This document shows positions 28,500-36,882 of a stretch of DNA of 64,000 bases, one piece after another. The DNA comes from GCA-2728135 sp002728135 (GTDB lineage Bacteria > Pseudomonadota > Alphaproteobacteria > UBA828): NCBI GenBank assembly GCA_963997635.1, contig CAXEND010000011.1:14059-78058 (forward strand), read 5' to 3'. The notes below the pieces were generated by a model. That model saw only the letters and a list, made by a program, of their open reading frames with translations, was not told the origin of the DNA and searched no databases. Numbering within the stretch: position 1 is the first letter of the stretch; each line of letters opens with the position of its first letter. Position numbers and translations under genes: made by a program.

Positions 28500-29795
28500 T
28501 CAATATCTATAATGATCGGGCTTAAATGGGCCATCTTTGGAGACGCCGATATAATCACTTTGTTCTCCAGAAAGTTTAGTCAGTTTCACACCAAGTTTTT
28601 GCAGATGTAGAGATGCCACCTTTTCATCTAAGTGTTTGGGCAAAGTATAGACCTTCTTTTGATAATTGTTAAAATTTTTCCACAACTCTATTTGTGCTAA
28701 AACCTGATTAGAAAATGATGTGCTCATCACGAAACTTGGATGACCTGTGGCACATCCTAGGTTAACCAAACGACCTTTTGCAAGCACTATGAGTTTTTTA
28801 CCATCTGGGAATTTAACCTCATCAACCTGTGGTTTTACTTCTTCCCAAACATAGTTATCTAATTGGGCTATCTGAATTTCTGAATCAAAATGTCCAATAT
28901 TACATACTATTGCTCTATCTTTCATTTCTCTCATATGATCCAAGGTGATCACATCTTTATTACCTGTTGCAGTCACAAAAACATCGCCAATGGAAGCTGC
29001 TTCATCCATTGTTATTACCTCATATCCCTCCATAGCTGCTTGTAGTGCACATATGGGATCAATCTCAGTAACAATAACTCTTGCTCCTTGTCCTCGCATA
29101 CTAGCAGCACACCCTTTACCTACATCACCATACCCACAAATAACTGCAACTTTTCCGGCAAGCATTACATCTGTTGCTCTTTTTATCCCATCAACAAGGC
29201 TTTCACGACAACCATACAGATTATCAAATTTTGATTTTGTTACTGAGTCATTAACATTTATTGCTGGCACGGCAAGCGTTGCGGCTTTTTGCATCTCATA
29301 CAGACGAAGAACACCAGTAGTTGTTTCTTCAGATATCCCTTTAACTTCTAACATTAGGTCAGGATATGTTTCATGCATGATTTTAGTTAGGTCTCCTCCA
29401 TCATCTAGAATCATATTCGGATGCCATTTATTTGGGCCATTTATTGTTTTTTCTATACACCATTCATATTCTTGTTCAGTTTCACCTTTCCAAGCAAAAA
29501 CAGGTACCCCTGATGCAGCTATGGCGGCAGCGGCATGGTCTTGGGTCGAAAAAATATTACAGCTAGACCATCTAACTTCGGCACCAAGAGTTGTTAATGT
29601 TTCAATTAAAACGGCTGTTTGAATTGTCATGTGTAAACATCCAACTATCCTGGCTCCGCTGAGTGGTTTAGTTCTTCCATATTCTTCTCGAAGTGCCATG
29701 AGTCCCGGCATTTCAGTTTCAGCTATATGAATTTCTTTTCGTCCCCATTCAGCTAGTGAAATATCTTTAATTTTATAATCCCCATTCTGAGGCAT
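28500..29795 (-). CDS. ahcY: Adenosylhomocysteinase
   Basis: Hydrolyses S-adenosylhomocysteine to adenosine and homocysteine, with bound NAD, to keep methylation running; 431 residues. Motifs are the substrate region SCNIFSTQDHAAAAIA, ESLVDGIKRATDVMLAGKVAVICGYGDVGKG with the NAD fold, CNIGHFDSEI and the C-terminal KPDHYRY. The length is that of the compact form, lacking the roughly 40-residue insert of many alphaproteobacterial enzymes. AGGAG precedes the ATG. In the 100-bp leader I found no SAH or SAM riboswitch core, only a short GC hairpin. It lies in the usual place near ptsH and tsaE. Confidence 0.97.
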   Translation of the reverse strand: MPQNGDYKIKDISLAEWGRKEIHIAETEMPGLMALREEYGRTKPLSGARIVGCLHMTIQTAVLIETLTTLGAEVRWSSCNIFSTQDHAAAAIAASGVPVFAWKGETEQEYEWCIEKTINGPNKWHPNMILDDGGDLTKIMHETYPDLMLEVKGISEETTTGVLRLYEMQKAATLAVPAINVNDSVTKSKFDNLYGCRESLVDGIKRATDVMLAGKVAVICGYGDVGKGCAASMRGQGARVIVTEIDPICALQAAMEGYEVITMDEAASIGDVFVTATGNKDVITLDHMREMKDRAIVCNIGHFDSEIQIAQLDNYVWEEVKPQVDEVKFPDGKKLIVLAKGRLVNLGCATGHPSFVMSTSFSNQVLAQIELWKNFNNYQKKVYTLPKHLDEKVASLHLQKLGVKLTKLSGEQSDYIGVSKDGPFKPDHYRY

Positions 29796-29895
29796 TTTTA
29801 TCTCCTAATTATTTACTTAACCAAGCTTCTTATATTATACCTTTTTAAAGGCGGGCCTTTTAACGCTCTTATGTTTACCCTACATGCACCCGCAA

Positions 29896-31707
29896 TCAAT
29901 TCTTTTTTAAAGAGTTATATTCATCTATTATATTTGAAATATCAGTTGTATCTGATTGTTTCAAAATATTTTGGCTGTGAGTATATGCTTCAGAAACATT
30001 GAGGTTGATAATTCTTTGTTTTACTCTGGGTAAACTCGGTGCAGCCATTGACAAGTTACGTAAACCAAGACCGATTAACAAAGCAGAATACTTTGGATTA
30101 CCTGCCATTTCTCCACATAAATTCACAGGAATTTGATATTTTTTTGCTGCATCAACTGTCATTTGTATTAAACGTAAAACTGCAGGATGAAGAGGATTAT
30201 ATAAATTTGCTACTTGTTCGTCACCTCTATCGACTGCAAGTGTATACATCGTAAGGTCATTAGTACCTATAGAAAAAAAATCACAGACCTGTGCTAAAGA
30301 CTCTGAAGCTATAGCAGCTCCTGGTGTTTCTATCATTATTCCAATTTTAGGTAATTCATCAGGCAGTTTAATACGTCTTCTTCTAAGCCGTCTAACAACT
30401 TTAGCTATTGTTTGCCTTACGTGATATATCTCAGAAACTGAAGTAATCATTGGCAATAATATTCTCATTTCCCCATGATTACATGCCCTTAGCATTGCAG
30501 CGATTTGGGTTTCTAGTAGTGGTCTTACTTTAAGTGATAAACGAATTGCACGTAGTCCAAGTGCTGGATTTACACTTGGGCTAATATGATTTCCTAGTGA
30601 ATAAGCGAGTTTATCACTACCGATATCAAGTGTTCTGACAGTAACGGGACACCCATTCATACCTTCTAATATTTCTCTAATAGCTACATATTGTTCATCT
30701 TCACTTGGTGGTTTATGCCTGTTCATATATAAAAATTCGCTTCTTAACAGTCCTATACCTTCGGCACCCGCATCTAATGAAAGTTCTAGCTCTGAGGGGA
30801 GTTCCATATTGCATTGAAGTCTAACAGCAGTTCCATCTTTAGTAATGGCGGGAACTCTTTGAAGTCGGCGGAGTTGTCTTTGCCTACGTATTAATGCCTG
30901 ACGTCTACGCTTAAATCGATTAATTGTATCTTTAGATGGTTTGACAATTACTTGGCCCCTAACTCCATCTATAATAACAATATCTCCTGCTTTCACAGTC
31001 CTCATTACTCCCGGAGCACCTAATACAGCGGGTAATCCAAGAGAGCGAGCCATGATTGCTGTATGTCCCTCTGCACCACCAAGGGTAGATGTAAATCCAC
31101 CTATACGATTTGGATCCATTAAGGCTGTATCCGCAGGTGTAATTTCCTCAGCAATAATAATTGTTCCTAAGGGCAAACCTGAAAATGCTTGATATTCAGC
31201 ACTAGTAAGATTTCTCAAAAGGCGGGCACTAACTTCTCTAACATCTTCAATTTTACCTGCAAGATAGTTATCACCCATTGCTGAAAAGGCCTCAGCAATT
31301 TGTGAGAATTCAGCTTGAACTGAGGCTTCAGCATTATTTTTTGTATTTCTAATTCTATGCACAACACCTCTGACAAGCCTAGAACCTCTCAACATTTGTA
31401 AGTGTGCATCAAGTAAGTATAACAACTCTTCAGCTGCGGCCCCTTCCAGTACAGAGGCTTTTGATTGTAGTTTCTGTATTTGCCTTATTGATTTTTGTAC
31501 GGCTTTATCAAAGCGTGCAACTTCTAACTCAAGTGCACTCTCGGTAATTGTATATTCTGGAACATCAATCAATCCTCGCTCAACAACATGTGCAGGACCT
31601 ATAGCTATACCGGCAGATACACCTAATCCGTTATGGGTTATGTCTTGGTTAAGGGTTAGATTAGCCAAAGGATTTATAGTAGTATTTTTTTCGTTAATCT
31701 TCATCAA
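29896..31707 (-). CDS. ptsP: Phosphoenolpyruvate-protein phosphotransferase (enzyme I), GAF-less
   Basis: Enzyme I passes phosphate from PEP to HPr; 603 residues. The phosphohistidine motif GGAEGHTAIMARSLGLPAVLG lies near residue 220. The PEP-binding barrel has EGIGLLRSEFLYM, MIETPGAAIAS, FFSIGTNDLTMYTLAVDR and the Cys motif NLCGEMAGNP. No GAF sensor domain precedes the HPr-binding domain, unlike the usual nitrogen-related PtsP. No sugar transporter of the PTS is nearby, so the system looks regulatory. It overlaps ptsH by 14 bases. ptsI is the alternative name. Confidence 0.93.
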   Translation of the reverse strand: MMKINEKNTTINPLANLTLNQDITHNGLGVSAGIAIGPAHVVERGLIDVPEYTITESALELEVARFDKAVQKSIRQIQKLQSKASVLEGAAAEELLYLLDAHLQMLRGSRLVRGVVHRIRNTKNNAEASVQAEFSQIAEAFSAMGDNYLAGKIEDVREVSARLLRNLTSAEYQAFSGLPLGTIIIAEEITPADTALMDPNRIGGFTSTLGGAEGHTAIMARSLGLPAVLGAPGVMRTVKAGDIVIIDGVRGQVIVKPSKDTINRFKRRRQALIRRQRQLRRLQRVPAITKDGTAVRLQCNMELPSELELSLDAGAEGIGLLRSEFLYMNRHKPPSEDEQYVAIREILEGMNGCPVTVRTLDIGSDKLAYSLGNHISPSVNPALGLRAIRLSLKVRPLLETQIAAMLRACNHGEMRILLPMITSVSEIYHVRQTIAKVVRRLRRRRIKLPDELPKIGIMIETPGAAIASESLAQVCDFFSIGTNDLTMYTLAVDRGDEQVANLYNPLHPAVLRLIQMTVDAAKKYQIPVNLCGEMAGNPKYSALLIGLGLRNLSMAAPSLPRVKQRIINLNVSEAYTHSQNILKQSDTTDISNIIDEYNSLKKN

Positions 31708-31990
31708 ATTTATTCTCTACAAGATCAGAAAGTGACTCAACAGCCCTGTCTGCCTCAGGTCCATCAGCTTCTATAGTTAAGGCTGAACCTGGACCTGCAG
31801 CCAACATCATAAGTCCTAGTATAGATATCCCAGACACACGAATTCCGTTTTTTTCAACAAAAATATCAGCATCGAATGTTTCTGCCAATTTAACAAATTT
31901 AGCTGCTGCTCGGGCATGTAATCCTAGACGATTAGCGACAAGACATGTTTTGTTATAAATATTATTTTTGTTGTTGAAGGAAATATTCAA
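31694..31990 (-). CDS. ptsH: Phosphocarrier protein HPr
   Basis: Phosphate carrier of the PTS, 98 residues. The active histidine is in NRLGLHARAAAKF near residue 25. The Ser46-type regulatory site is in VSGISILGLMMLAAG, the target of HPr kinase, whose gene hprK is encoded 1.4 kb upstream in the same block. The start overlaps the EIIA gene stop by four bases. With EIIA-Man, EI, PtsN, HprK and RapZ this makes a regulatory PTS without sugar permeases. Confidence 0.96.
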   Translation of the reverse strand: MNISFNNKNNIYNKTCLVANRLGLHARAAAKFVKLAETFDADIFVEKNGIRVSGISILGLMMLAAGPGSALTIEADGPEADRAVESLSDLVENKFDED

Positions 31991-32394
31991 ACATTCTCAC
32001 TTTCTAGAAGTTTACTTGCTACATTAATATATTTACGCCCTGATTCTTGAGCTAAAATAACTGCTTTTTCCAAGTTATTTTCTTGTCTGATGCTCGCCAG
32101 CTTAATAAGCATAGGAAGATTCATCCCTGCCACAACTTCAATTTTTAGTTGGCTCATTACAGAGATAGCTAGGTTGGATGGTGTACCCCCGAACATATCT
32201 GTTAGAACAATAACTCCACTTCCATCGTTAACCTGCTCAATAGCTTCAAGGATATTTTTACGTTTGTTCTCCATATCATCGTCAGGCCCTATGCAAATGC
32301 TACGAATTTGGGTTTGTGGACCAACTACATGCTCTGTTGCAGCAATAAATTCATCTGCTAATCGTCCATGGGTAACTAGCACTAAACCAATCAT
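31987..32394 (-). CDS. PTS EIIA component, mannose family (PtsM/EIIA-Man-like)
   Basis: A single-domain EIIA of the mannose class, about 135 residues. The phospho-accepting His is in LVLVTHGRLADEF near residue 9, with the ITVLTDMFGGTPSN-type motif (VLTDMFGGTPSNLA) typical of the fold. No IIB, IIC or IID partners are present, so it is probably regulatory. The longer frame opens with TTG at 32412, but GGGGAG lies on that codon, so it is the ribosome site for ATG 32394. It overlaps ptsH by four bases. Confidence 0.92.
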   Translation of the reverse strand: MIGLVLVTHGRLADEFIAATEHVVGPQTQIRSICIGPDDDMENKRKNILEAIEQVNDGSGVIVLTDMFGGTPSNLAISVMSQLKIEVVAGMNLPMLIKLASIRQENNLEKAVILAQESGRKYINVASKLLESENV

Positions 32395-32444
32395 TAAATA
32401 TGTTCTCCCCAAAATATATTTGTTTGAATTCGATGTATCATGGT

Positions 32445-33332
32445 CTATTTATCATTAAAACTTTTAGCAAGATCGCGATGATAAAGATTCACTTCCCATC
32501 CATTTTCTTTTATTCTCTTATGTAGACTATTCGCAACGTGAACTGAACGATGTTTACCCCCAGTACATCCGATGGCAATTGTTAGGTAACTTTTACCCTC
32601 AGAGAGATATGAAGGTAAAAGAGATAGAATTAATAACATGAGATTATCAAAAAAAGGTGTAAAGGACGAATCCTCTTCGATATATTCTTTTACGGAGTTA
32701 TCATTACCACTCAAAGGCCTAAGAAATTCTACATAGTATGGGTTTTTTAAAAACCTTACATCAAATACCAAGTCTGACTCCGGTGGGAGTCCATATCTAT
32801 AAGCGAAAGATAATATTGATAGTTCCAATGTTTGGGTATCTTCTATACTAAAGTGCCCCTTTATAACTTGTTTTAAATTTGGAATAGTCATTGAACTTGT
32901 ATCTATAACTATATCAGCAATATCACGTAGCCATGCGAGTTGTTTTCTCTCAATGTAAAGGTTCTCTGTTATATTTTTTTTTTCTCTTAAAGGATGTTTA
33001 CGTCTTGTTTCAGAAAAACGTTGCATAATAACTTGATCGTCACAATCAATAAAAAGAAAACTTGGTGAAAGGTTATATTTATAAATTGTTGGAGAAATTT
33101 CTTTTTCGAAAGTTAAAATATCAAATTGCCTTGTTCTAATATCAGCACAGATGGCTAAGGGTTGAGGCCGAGAGTTTGGGTTTGTTTCAAGATGTTCCAG
33201 CAGTTTTGGCAGAAGAGGAAAAGGAAGATTATCAAAAACCTCATAACCAAGGTCTTCAAGAATATTGAGAACACAACTTTTTCCAGCTCCAGACATTCCT
33301 GTAATGAGTAATATATTTTTTTCTTTTTTCAT
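32445..33332 (-). CDS. rapZ: RNase adapter protein RapZ
   Basis: P-loop protein of 295 residues, known in E. coli as the RNase E adapter that controls GlmS through small RNAs, and often encoded next to PTS genes. The Walker A is LITGMSGAGKSCVLNILEDLGY at the N-terminus. Conserved are DIRTR, FLDCDD-like FIDCDD, RRKHPL, DTS, FAYRYGLPPESDLVFDVRFLKNPYY and the C-terminal IGCTGGKHRSVH. The RNA target in this organism is unknown. It lies between hprK and the EIIA-Man gene. Confidence 0.95.
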   Translation of the reverse strand: MKKEKNILLITGMSGAGKSCVLNILEDLGYEVFDNLPFPLLPKLLEHLETNPNSRPQPLAICADIRTRQFDILTFEKEISPTIYKYNLSPSFLFIDCDDQVIMQRFSETRRKHPLREKKNITENLYIERKQLAWLRDIADIVIDTSSMTIPNLKQVIKGHFSIEDTQTLELSILSFAYRYGLPPESDLVFDVRFLKNPYYVEFLRPLSGNDNSVKEYIEEDSSFTPFFDNLMLLILSLLPSYLSEGKSYLTIAIGCTGGKHRSVHVANSLHKRIKENGWEVNLYHRDLAKSFNDK

Positions 33333-33372
33333 TTCTTGATACTTTATCTAAACTATACATCTTTTAGTATTT

Positions 33373-33813
33373 TCAGAGATGTAACTTGTTACAATTATTA
33401 TTATAGAATTCTTTAAGTGCTATAGAAATTTTTTCAATTGCTGAAGTTTCAAACGGACAAATTTGAATTTTGGGTATTTTATGAGAGCCAAAATACCATA
33501 TCACATTTTCAGGAATTCTCTCTGCAGAATCAAACTTAACTAAATCTACTACAAGGTAAATTGGTGCACTGATAGCATGTGCAATATGGAGAATCCCTAC
33601 TCCTCTTACTTCAATTAATCCCCTTAAAGATATTGGAGGGCAGCCAATTAACTTAGAACCTGATGAATTTAGAATTACTTGATCATCTGCTACCAAACGC
33701 CATCCCCTATCAATGAGTCTAAGACATAAGTCAGATTTTCCTGCTCCTGAGGGACCTTGAAGAAGAATTCCACGTCCTTCGGACTCTACGCAGGTTGCAT
33801 GGAGTATAATCAT
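33373..33813 (-). CDS. hprK: Short HPr kinase/phosphorylase HprK
   Basis: Kinase acting on a serine of HPr, 146 residues. It corresponds only to the C-terminal P-loop domain of the Gram-positive enzyme, as usual in Alphaproteobacteria. The P-loop is LLQGPSGAGKSDLCLRLIDRGW near residue 18, followed by LVADDQ with the catalytic Asp and RGLIEVRGVGI. It is encoded just before rapZ. The usual upstream chvG/chvI two-component pair is not present; ptsN lies there instead, 90 bases upstream. Confidence 0.94.
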   Translation of the reverse strand: MIILHATCVESEGRGILLQGPSGAGKSDLCLRLIDRGWRLVADDQVILNSSGSKLIGCPPISLRGLIEVRGVGILHIAHAISAPIYLVVDLVKFDSAERIPENVIWYFGSHKIPKIQICPFETSAIEKISIALKEFYNNNCNKLHL

Positions 33814-33902
33814 ATTTTAAAGGTGTGCTTTGATTTGATCGCTGTCAAGGATTTGAATAAAAGGTAAATATGTTAAAAATATTTTTTATAAACAAACCTT
33901 AT

Positions 33903-34367
33903 CTATGCTGCACTTACAGTTGGAGTATTAGTAAGTAAGGCATAAAGTGCTTCTGCAGTATCTGAACCCCTTAGCTGTTCACAAATTCCTTCATTCTTTA
34001 AAAGCCGTGAAACTTTTGCTAATGCTTTAAGATGATCAGCCCCAGCACTTTTTGGGGCAAGTAGAAGAAAAATCAAATCAACTGGTTCTTCATCGATAGA
34101 CTCAAAGTCGATTTTTTTATCCAGCTTAGCAAATACTGCGTAGAGTTGATTAATGCCTGACAATCTTCCATGTGGAATAGCAACTCCATTACCAACACCC
34201 GTAGAGCCAAGACGTTCACGTTCAAGTAAAACATCAAATACAGTTCTTTCGTGTAATCCAGTTAATTTTGCTGCGACGTCAGATATTCCTTGCAGCGCAT
34301 GTTTTTTGCTGCCAGTTTTTAATGCGGGGATAACCCCAGATAGATTAAGAATTTCCGCAATTTCCAT
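33903..34367 (-). CDS. ptsN: Nitrogen-regulatory PTS enzyme IIA (EIIA-Ntr)
   Basis: Phosphate-accepting regulator of the PTS-Ntr branch, 154 residues. The active histidine lies in GNGVAIPHGRLSGINQL near residue 70, in the EIIA-fructose fold, with FLLLAPKSAGADHLKALAKVSRLL. In most Alphaproteobacteria it follows rpoN and hpf; here those genes are missing upstream. With ptsP, ptsH, hprK and rapZ downstream, it completes a regulatory phosphorelay in one locus. Confidence 0.95.
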   Translation of the reverse strand: MEIAEILNLSGVIPALKTGSKKHALQGISDVAAKLTGLHERTVFDVLLERERLGSTGVGNGVAIPHGRLSGINQLYAVFAKLDKKIDFESIDEEPVDLIFLLLAPKSAGADHLKALAKVSRLLKNEGICEQLRGSDTAEALYALLTNTPTVSAA

Positions 34368-34792
34368 TAAATTAGCCTTAACTCTGTACGTTTATATGAG
34401 TCAGTTTCTTAAGACCAGTAATTTATACTAGTAATTGTCTATTAATTTTTTTTCCAGTTTGTATTTTAAATCTAGCTAGTAAAGGGTTATTAGAGATTTT
34501 GCTTCGATTAAATAAATCAGTAATCTATCCCTTAAAATGGCCATATTAGGCTTCCTACTATTTCAAAGCGGCGGCACAATAATGCCACCACTACAATTTA
34601 GTCAATAGCTGTGTTTCAAAACATACAATATTTATTAATTATTCCTTTTATAACAGATAGTTAATTAAGAAAAAAAATGCTTAAAATTAATTAAAGCTTT
34701 TATGAGTAAGATTTTTGATGTAGTAGCTGACTTAAAAGTTTTGCAAATTAAATTTGATATGTTTTATAATTTAAGAAATTAATCTTATTAAT
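34368..34792. other. 425-bp noncoding gap between lptB and ptsN
   Basis: AT-rich stretch with no supported gene and no visible fragment of rpoN or hpf, which usually occupy this position. The one clear structure is the GC-rich hairpin at 34568-34591. A promoter for ptsN is expected here, but I cannot place one with confidence. Confidence 0.7.
34568..34591 (-). terminator. GC-rich hairpin after lptB, possible terminator
   Basis: On the minus strand GTGGTGGCA and TGCCGCCGC form a 9-bp stem with two G-U pairs around a 6-base loop. The G-U pairs show that the minus strand is the RNA strand. Only three U residues follow, so termination would be weak. It stands out in an otherwise very AT-rich gap about 200 bases after lptB. 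Confidence 0.4.
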
Positions 34793-35602
34793 TTATAGGC
34801 GAAATTTTTCTCCTAAGTAAACTTTTCTTACTTCTTCATGAGCAACAATGTCCCCGGGTAATCCTTCCATGAGGACTGCACCTTCATGAATAATGTATGC
34901 TCGATCCACAATATCTAGTGTTTCGCGAACGTTATGATCAGTTAACAAAACACCTATACCTCGGTGTTTTAAGTGAGCAACTAAATCCCTGATCTCACCA
35001 ACAGCAATAGGATCTATTCCAGCAAGCGGCTCATCCATAAGCATAAAATTAGGTTTAGATGCCAGTGCTCTAGCAATTTCAACTCTCCTTCGTTCACCTC
35101 CTGATAGAGCCAGTGCTGGAGTTCGTCTAAGGTGGCTTATAGAAAATTCGGCCAATAATTCATCAAGTAAGGCTTCACGATTCGCCCTTTCAGGTTCTGT
35201 GGCCTCAAGCACAGCTCTGATATTATTTTCTACTGTTAATCCTCTGAAAATCGATGCTTCTTGTGGAAGATAACCTATTCCTAGACGTGCTCTCCTGTAC
35301 ATTGGAAGATCTGTTATATCATGCCCGTCAAGGTACACATTTCCATAATCACCAGCCATCAAACCAGTAATGATATAAAAACTTGTAGTTTTTCCAGCAC
35401 CATTGGGACCCAATAGTCCAACAGCCTCTCCTCTCTGGACTTGTAAACTTATACCTCTCAAAACAGGTCGTTTCTTGAACTGTTTTCCCAAATTTAAGGC
35501 TGCTAAACCCGAGTTTTCTGCAACAAGCTTCGGACCATTTTCAGTTATTTTAGGACCTGAGGTTGGTTTTTTAAATACATTATTTATAATTGTTTTTGAC
35601 AT
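34793..35602 (-). CDS. lptB: LPS export ABC transporter ATP-binding protein LptB
   Basis: ATPase of the LptB2FG complex that extracts LPS from the inner membrane; 269 residues with about 35 extra residues before the ABC domain. Walker A is GLLGPNGAGKTTSFYI, followed by the Q-loop region GYLPQEASIFRGLTVENN, the signature LALSGGERRRVEIARAL, Walker B FMLMDEPLAGIDP and the H-loop LLTDHNVRETL. The gene follows lptA by 14 bases. The order lptC-lptA-lptB is conserved. Confidence 0.97.
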   Translation of the reverse strand: MSKTIINNVFKKPTSGPKITENGPKLVAENSGLAALNLGKQFKKRPVLRGISLQVQRGEAVGLLGPNGAGKTTSFYIITGLMAGDYGNVYLDGHDITDLPMYRRARLGIGYLPQEASIFRGLTVENNIRAVLEATEPERANREALLDELLAEFSISHLRRTPALALSGGERRRVEIARALASKPNFMLMDEPLAGIDPIAVGEIRDLVAHLKHRGIGVLLTDHNVRETLDIVDRAYIIHEGAVLMEGLPGDIVAHEEVRKVYLGEKFRL

Positions 35603-35616
35603 TTTAGCTCTGAAAA

Positions 35617-36150
35617 TTATTTTTCTTTATTTTCTGGAATAAATAGCCCTCGAACACGATTTTCTTTTCCTTTTTGTTTTTTACCCTTTGATACTCGGCT
35701 TTCCCCAGTTTCAAGATTCATATGTAAGTGTTCACCTTGTATTACATTTTCATTTTGAGTAAGTACTACATTTCCAACGAGTATAATTGTTTTTTTATCA
35801 ACATTATAAATTCCTGTATTTCCACTTGCTGTTTCTCGGGGTGATGTAACAAAAACATCGCCTGAAGCATCAATCAATGATATACCTGGTTGTTCAGGGT
35901 TTTTGGAATTTTCTCTGTAATGTACGACTAGTTTTGCAGCATTTAATATCATATCTCCTTGCACTACTTCCACATTACCTGAAAAAATGGCTTTATTTTC
36001 ACCTTGTTTAACTTCCAATGTGTCGGCCACTACTTCGATGGGTAAGGTGCTATCATGCTGATTTTTATTCAGCTTTGAATCAGCATAGGCAGGTATACTT
36101 AACACAAGGCTAAAAATAAAAAAATTGAGTACAAAATAAATCGTCCTCAT
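35617..36150 (-). CDS. lptA: LPS transport periplasmic protein LptA
   Basis: Periplasmic bridge protein for LPS transport, about 177 residues. From ATG 36150, a signal peptide runs MRTIYFVLNFFIFSLVLSIPAYA and then cleaves. The mature part is an OstA-like beta-jellyroll with LPIEVVADTLEVKQGENKAIFSGNVEVVQGD. AAGGG in front of 36150 and the position right after the lptC stop support this start. Upstream in-frame codons would put charged residues before the signal peptide. The C-terminus is Lys-rich. Confidence 0.93.
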   Translation of the reverse strand: MRTIYFVLNFFIFSLVLSIPAYADSKLNKNQHDSTLPIEVVADTLEVKQGENKAIFSGNVEVVQGDMILNAAKLVVHYRENSKNPEQPGISLIDASGDVFVTSPRETASGNTGIYNVDKKTIILVGNVVLTQNENVIQGEHLHMNLETGESRVSKGKKQKGKENRVRGLFIPENKEK

Positions 36151-36151
36151 A

Positions 36152-36874
36152 TTACCCTTTGTGTGCATTAGGAAATATGACAAGTTTCACCCTATTACCA
36201 AAAAATGTTGTTTGTCCCTTTTCTATAAGACGGAAACTCCCTGCGTTCAATAGTCCAAATGGACTTTGACCCTCAATAGGTTCATTTCCCACTGCTATCC
36301 CTTTACCAAGATCAATATGTGCACTTTCAGTAACTAGTTCGTGCCCAACATCTGAGAAAAGAGTCACTTTTCCTTTCAGGTCAAGAAGTTTTTTATTTCG
36401 TTCATATGTGCCAGATTTAGCCGTAAGTGCATACCAATTTCTTTTTTCGGCCCCGTTGAAAATATCTGCAGTGATATTTTGTAGTATTATTGTTGTTGAA
36501 TTTGCTTCATGTTGTGATGCTTCAGAAGCACTGACAGTAAATGGTTGATTCCTTTCATCTGTATCCATATATCGAGCGTTAACCATTTTTAATGAACCGT
36601 CAACTTCGCTTATTTCTGAGTATGTAATTCTAAAACCCTCTTCTGTTCCACTCATTATAGGCCATATCACTATAAGACTTATAAGTATGATAGCTATCAA
36701 CGGCAATACATAGCGCATCACCCCCACGAAATGACTATATTTTGAAGTATTTTTAGCCTGTCCTTCCATAGAGTAGCCATCAAAGGATGCTAGTTGGCCA
36801 TAAGGTTCCTTATGATGATTTTTTACAGGCTCATTTACATATTTAGAAGATCTGGAGCTTCTGATAATGCTCAT
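36152..36874 (-). CDS. lptC: LPS export protein LptC
   Basis: Bitopic inner-membrane protein linking LptB2FG to LptA; about 240 residues. One TM helix, VLPLIAIILISLIVIWPIM, lies near residue 70. The periplasmic part is a LptC/OstA-type beta domain with ITADIFNG, LTAKSGTYERNKKLLDLKGKV and SPFGLLNAGSFRL. The 5' frame opens at TTG 36907 inside kdsD, but ATG 36874, nine bases after the kdsD stop, is the natural start. Sequence similarity in this family is weak, so context carries part of the call. Confidence 0.9.
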   Translation of the reverse strand: MSIIRSSRSSKYVNEPVKNHHKEPYGQLASFDGYSMEGQAKNTSKYSHFVGVMRYVLPLIAIILISLIVIWPIMSGTEEGFRITYSEISEVDGSLKMVNARYMDTDERNQPFTVSASEASQHEANSTTIILQNITADIFNGAEKRNWYALTAKSGTYERNKKLLDLKGKVTLFSDVGHELVTESAHIDLGKGIAVGNEPIEGQSPFGLLNAGSFRLIEKGQTTFFGNRVKLVIFPNAHKG

Positions 36875-36882
36875 TAGTTTTT

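Noticed and set aside
28945..29622. Long plus-strand open frame (about 225 codons) inside ahcY
   Set aside because: It lies wholly antisense to a certain gene, has no family-like motifs and is Ser/Thr/Pro-rich, as expected from the complement of a conserved coding sequence.
29796..29895. SAH or SAM riboswitch upstream of ahcY
   Set aside because: The 100-bp leader has a small AAAGG/CCTTT hairpin but none of the conserved core sequences of the SAH, SAM-II or SAM/SAH classes that I can recall.
34368..34792. Degraded rpoN or hpf
   Set aside because: No stretch in any frame resembles sigma-54 or ribosome hibernation factor motifs; the region is plain AT-rich DNA.
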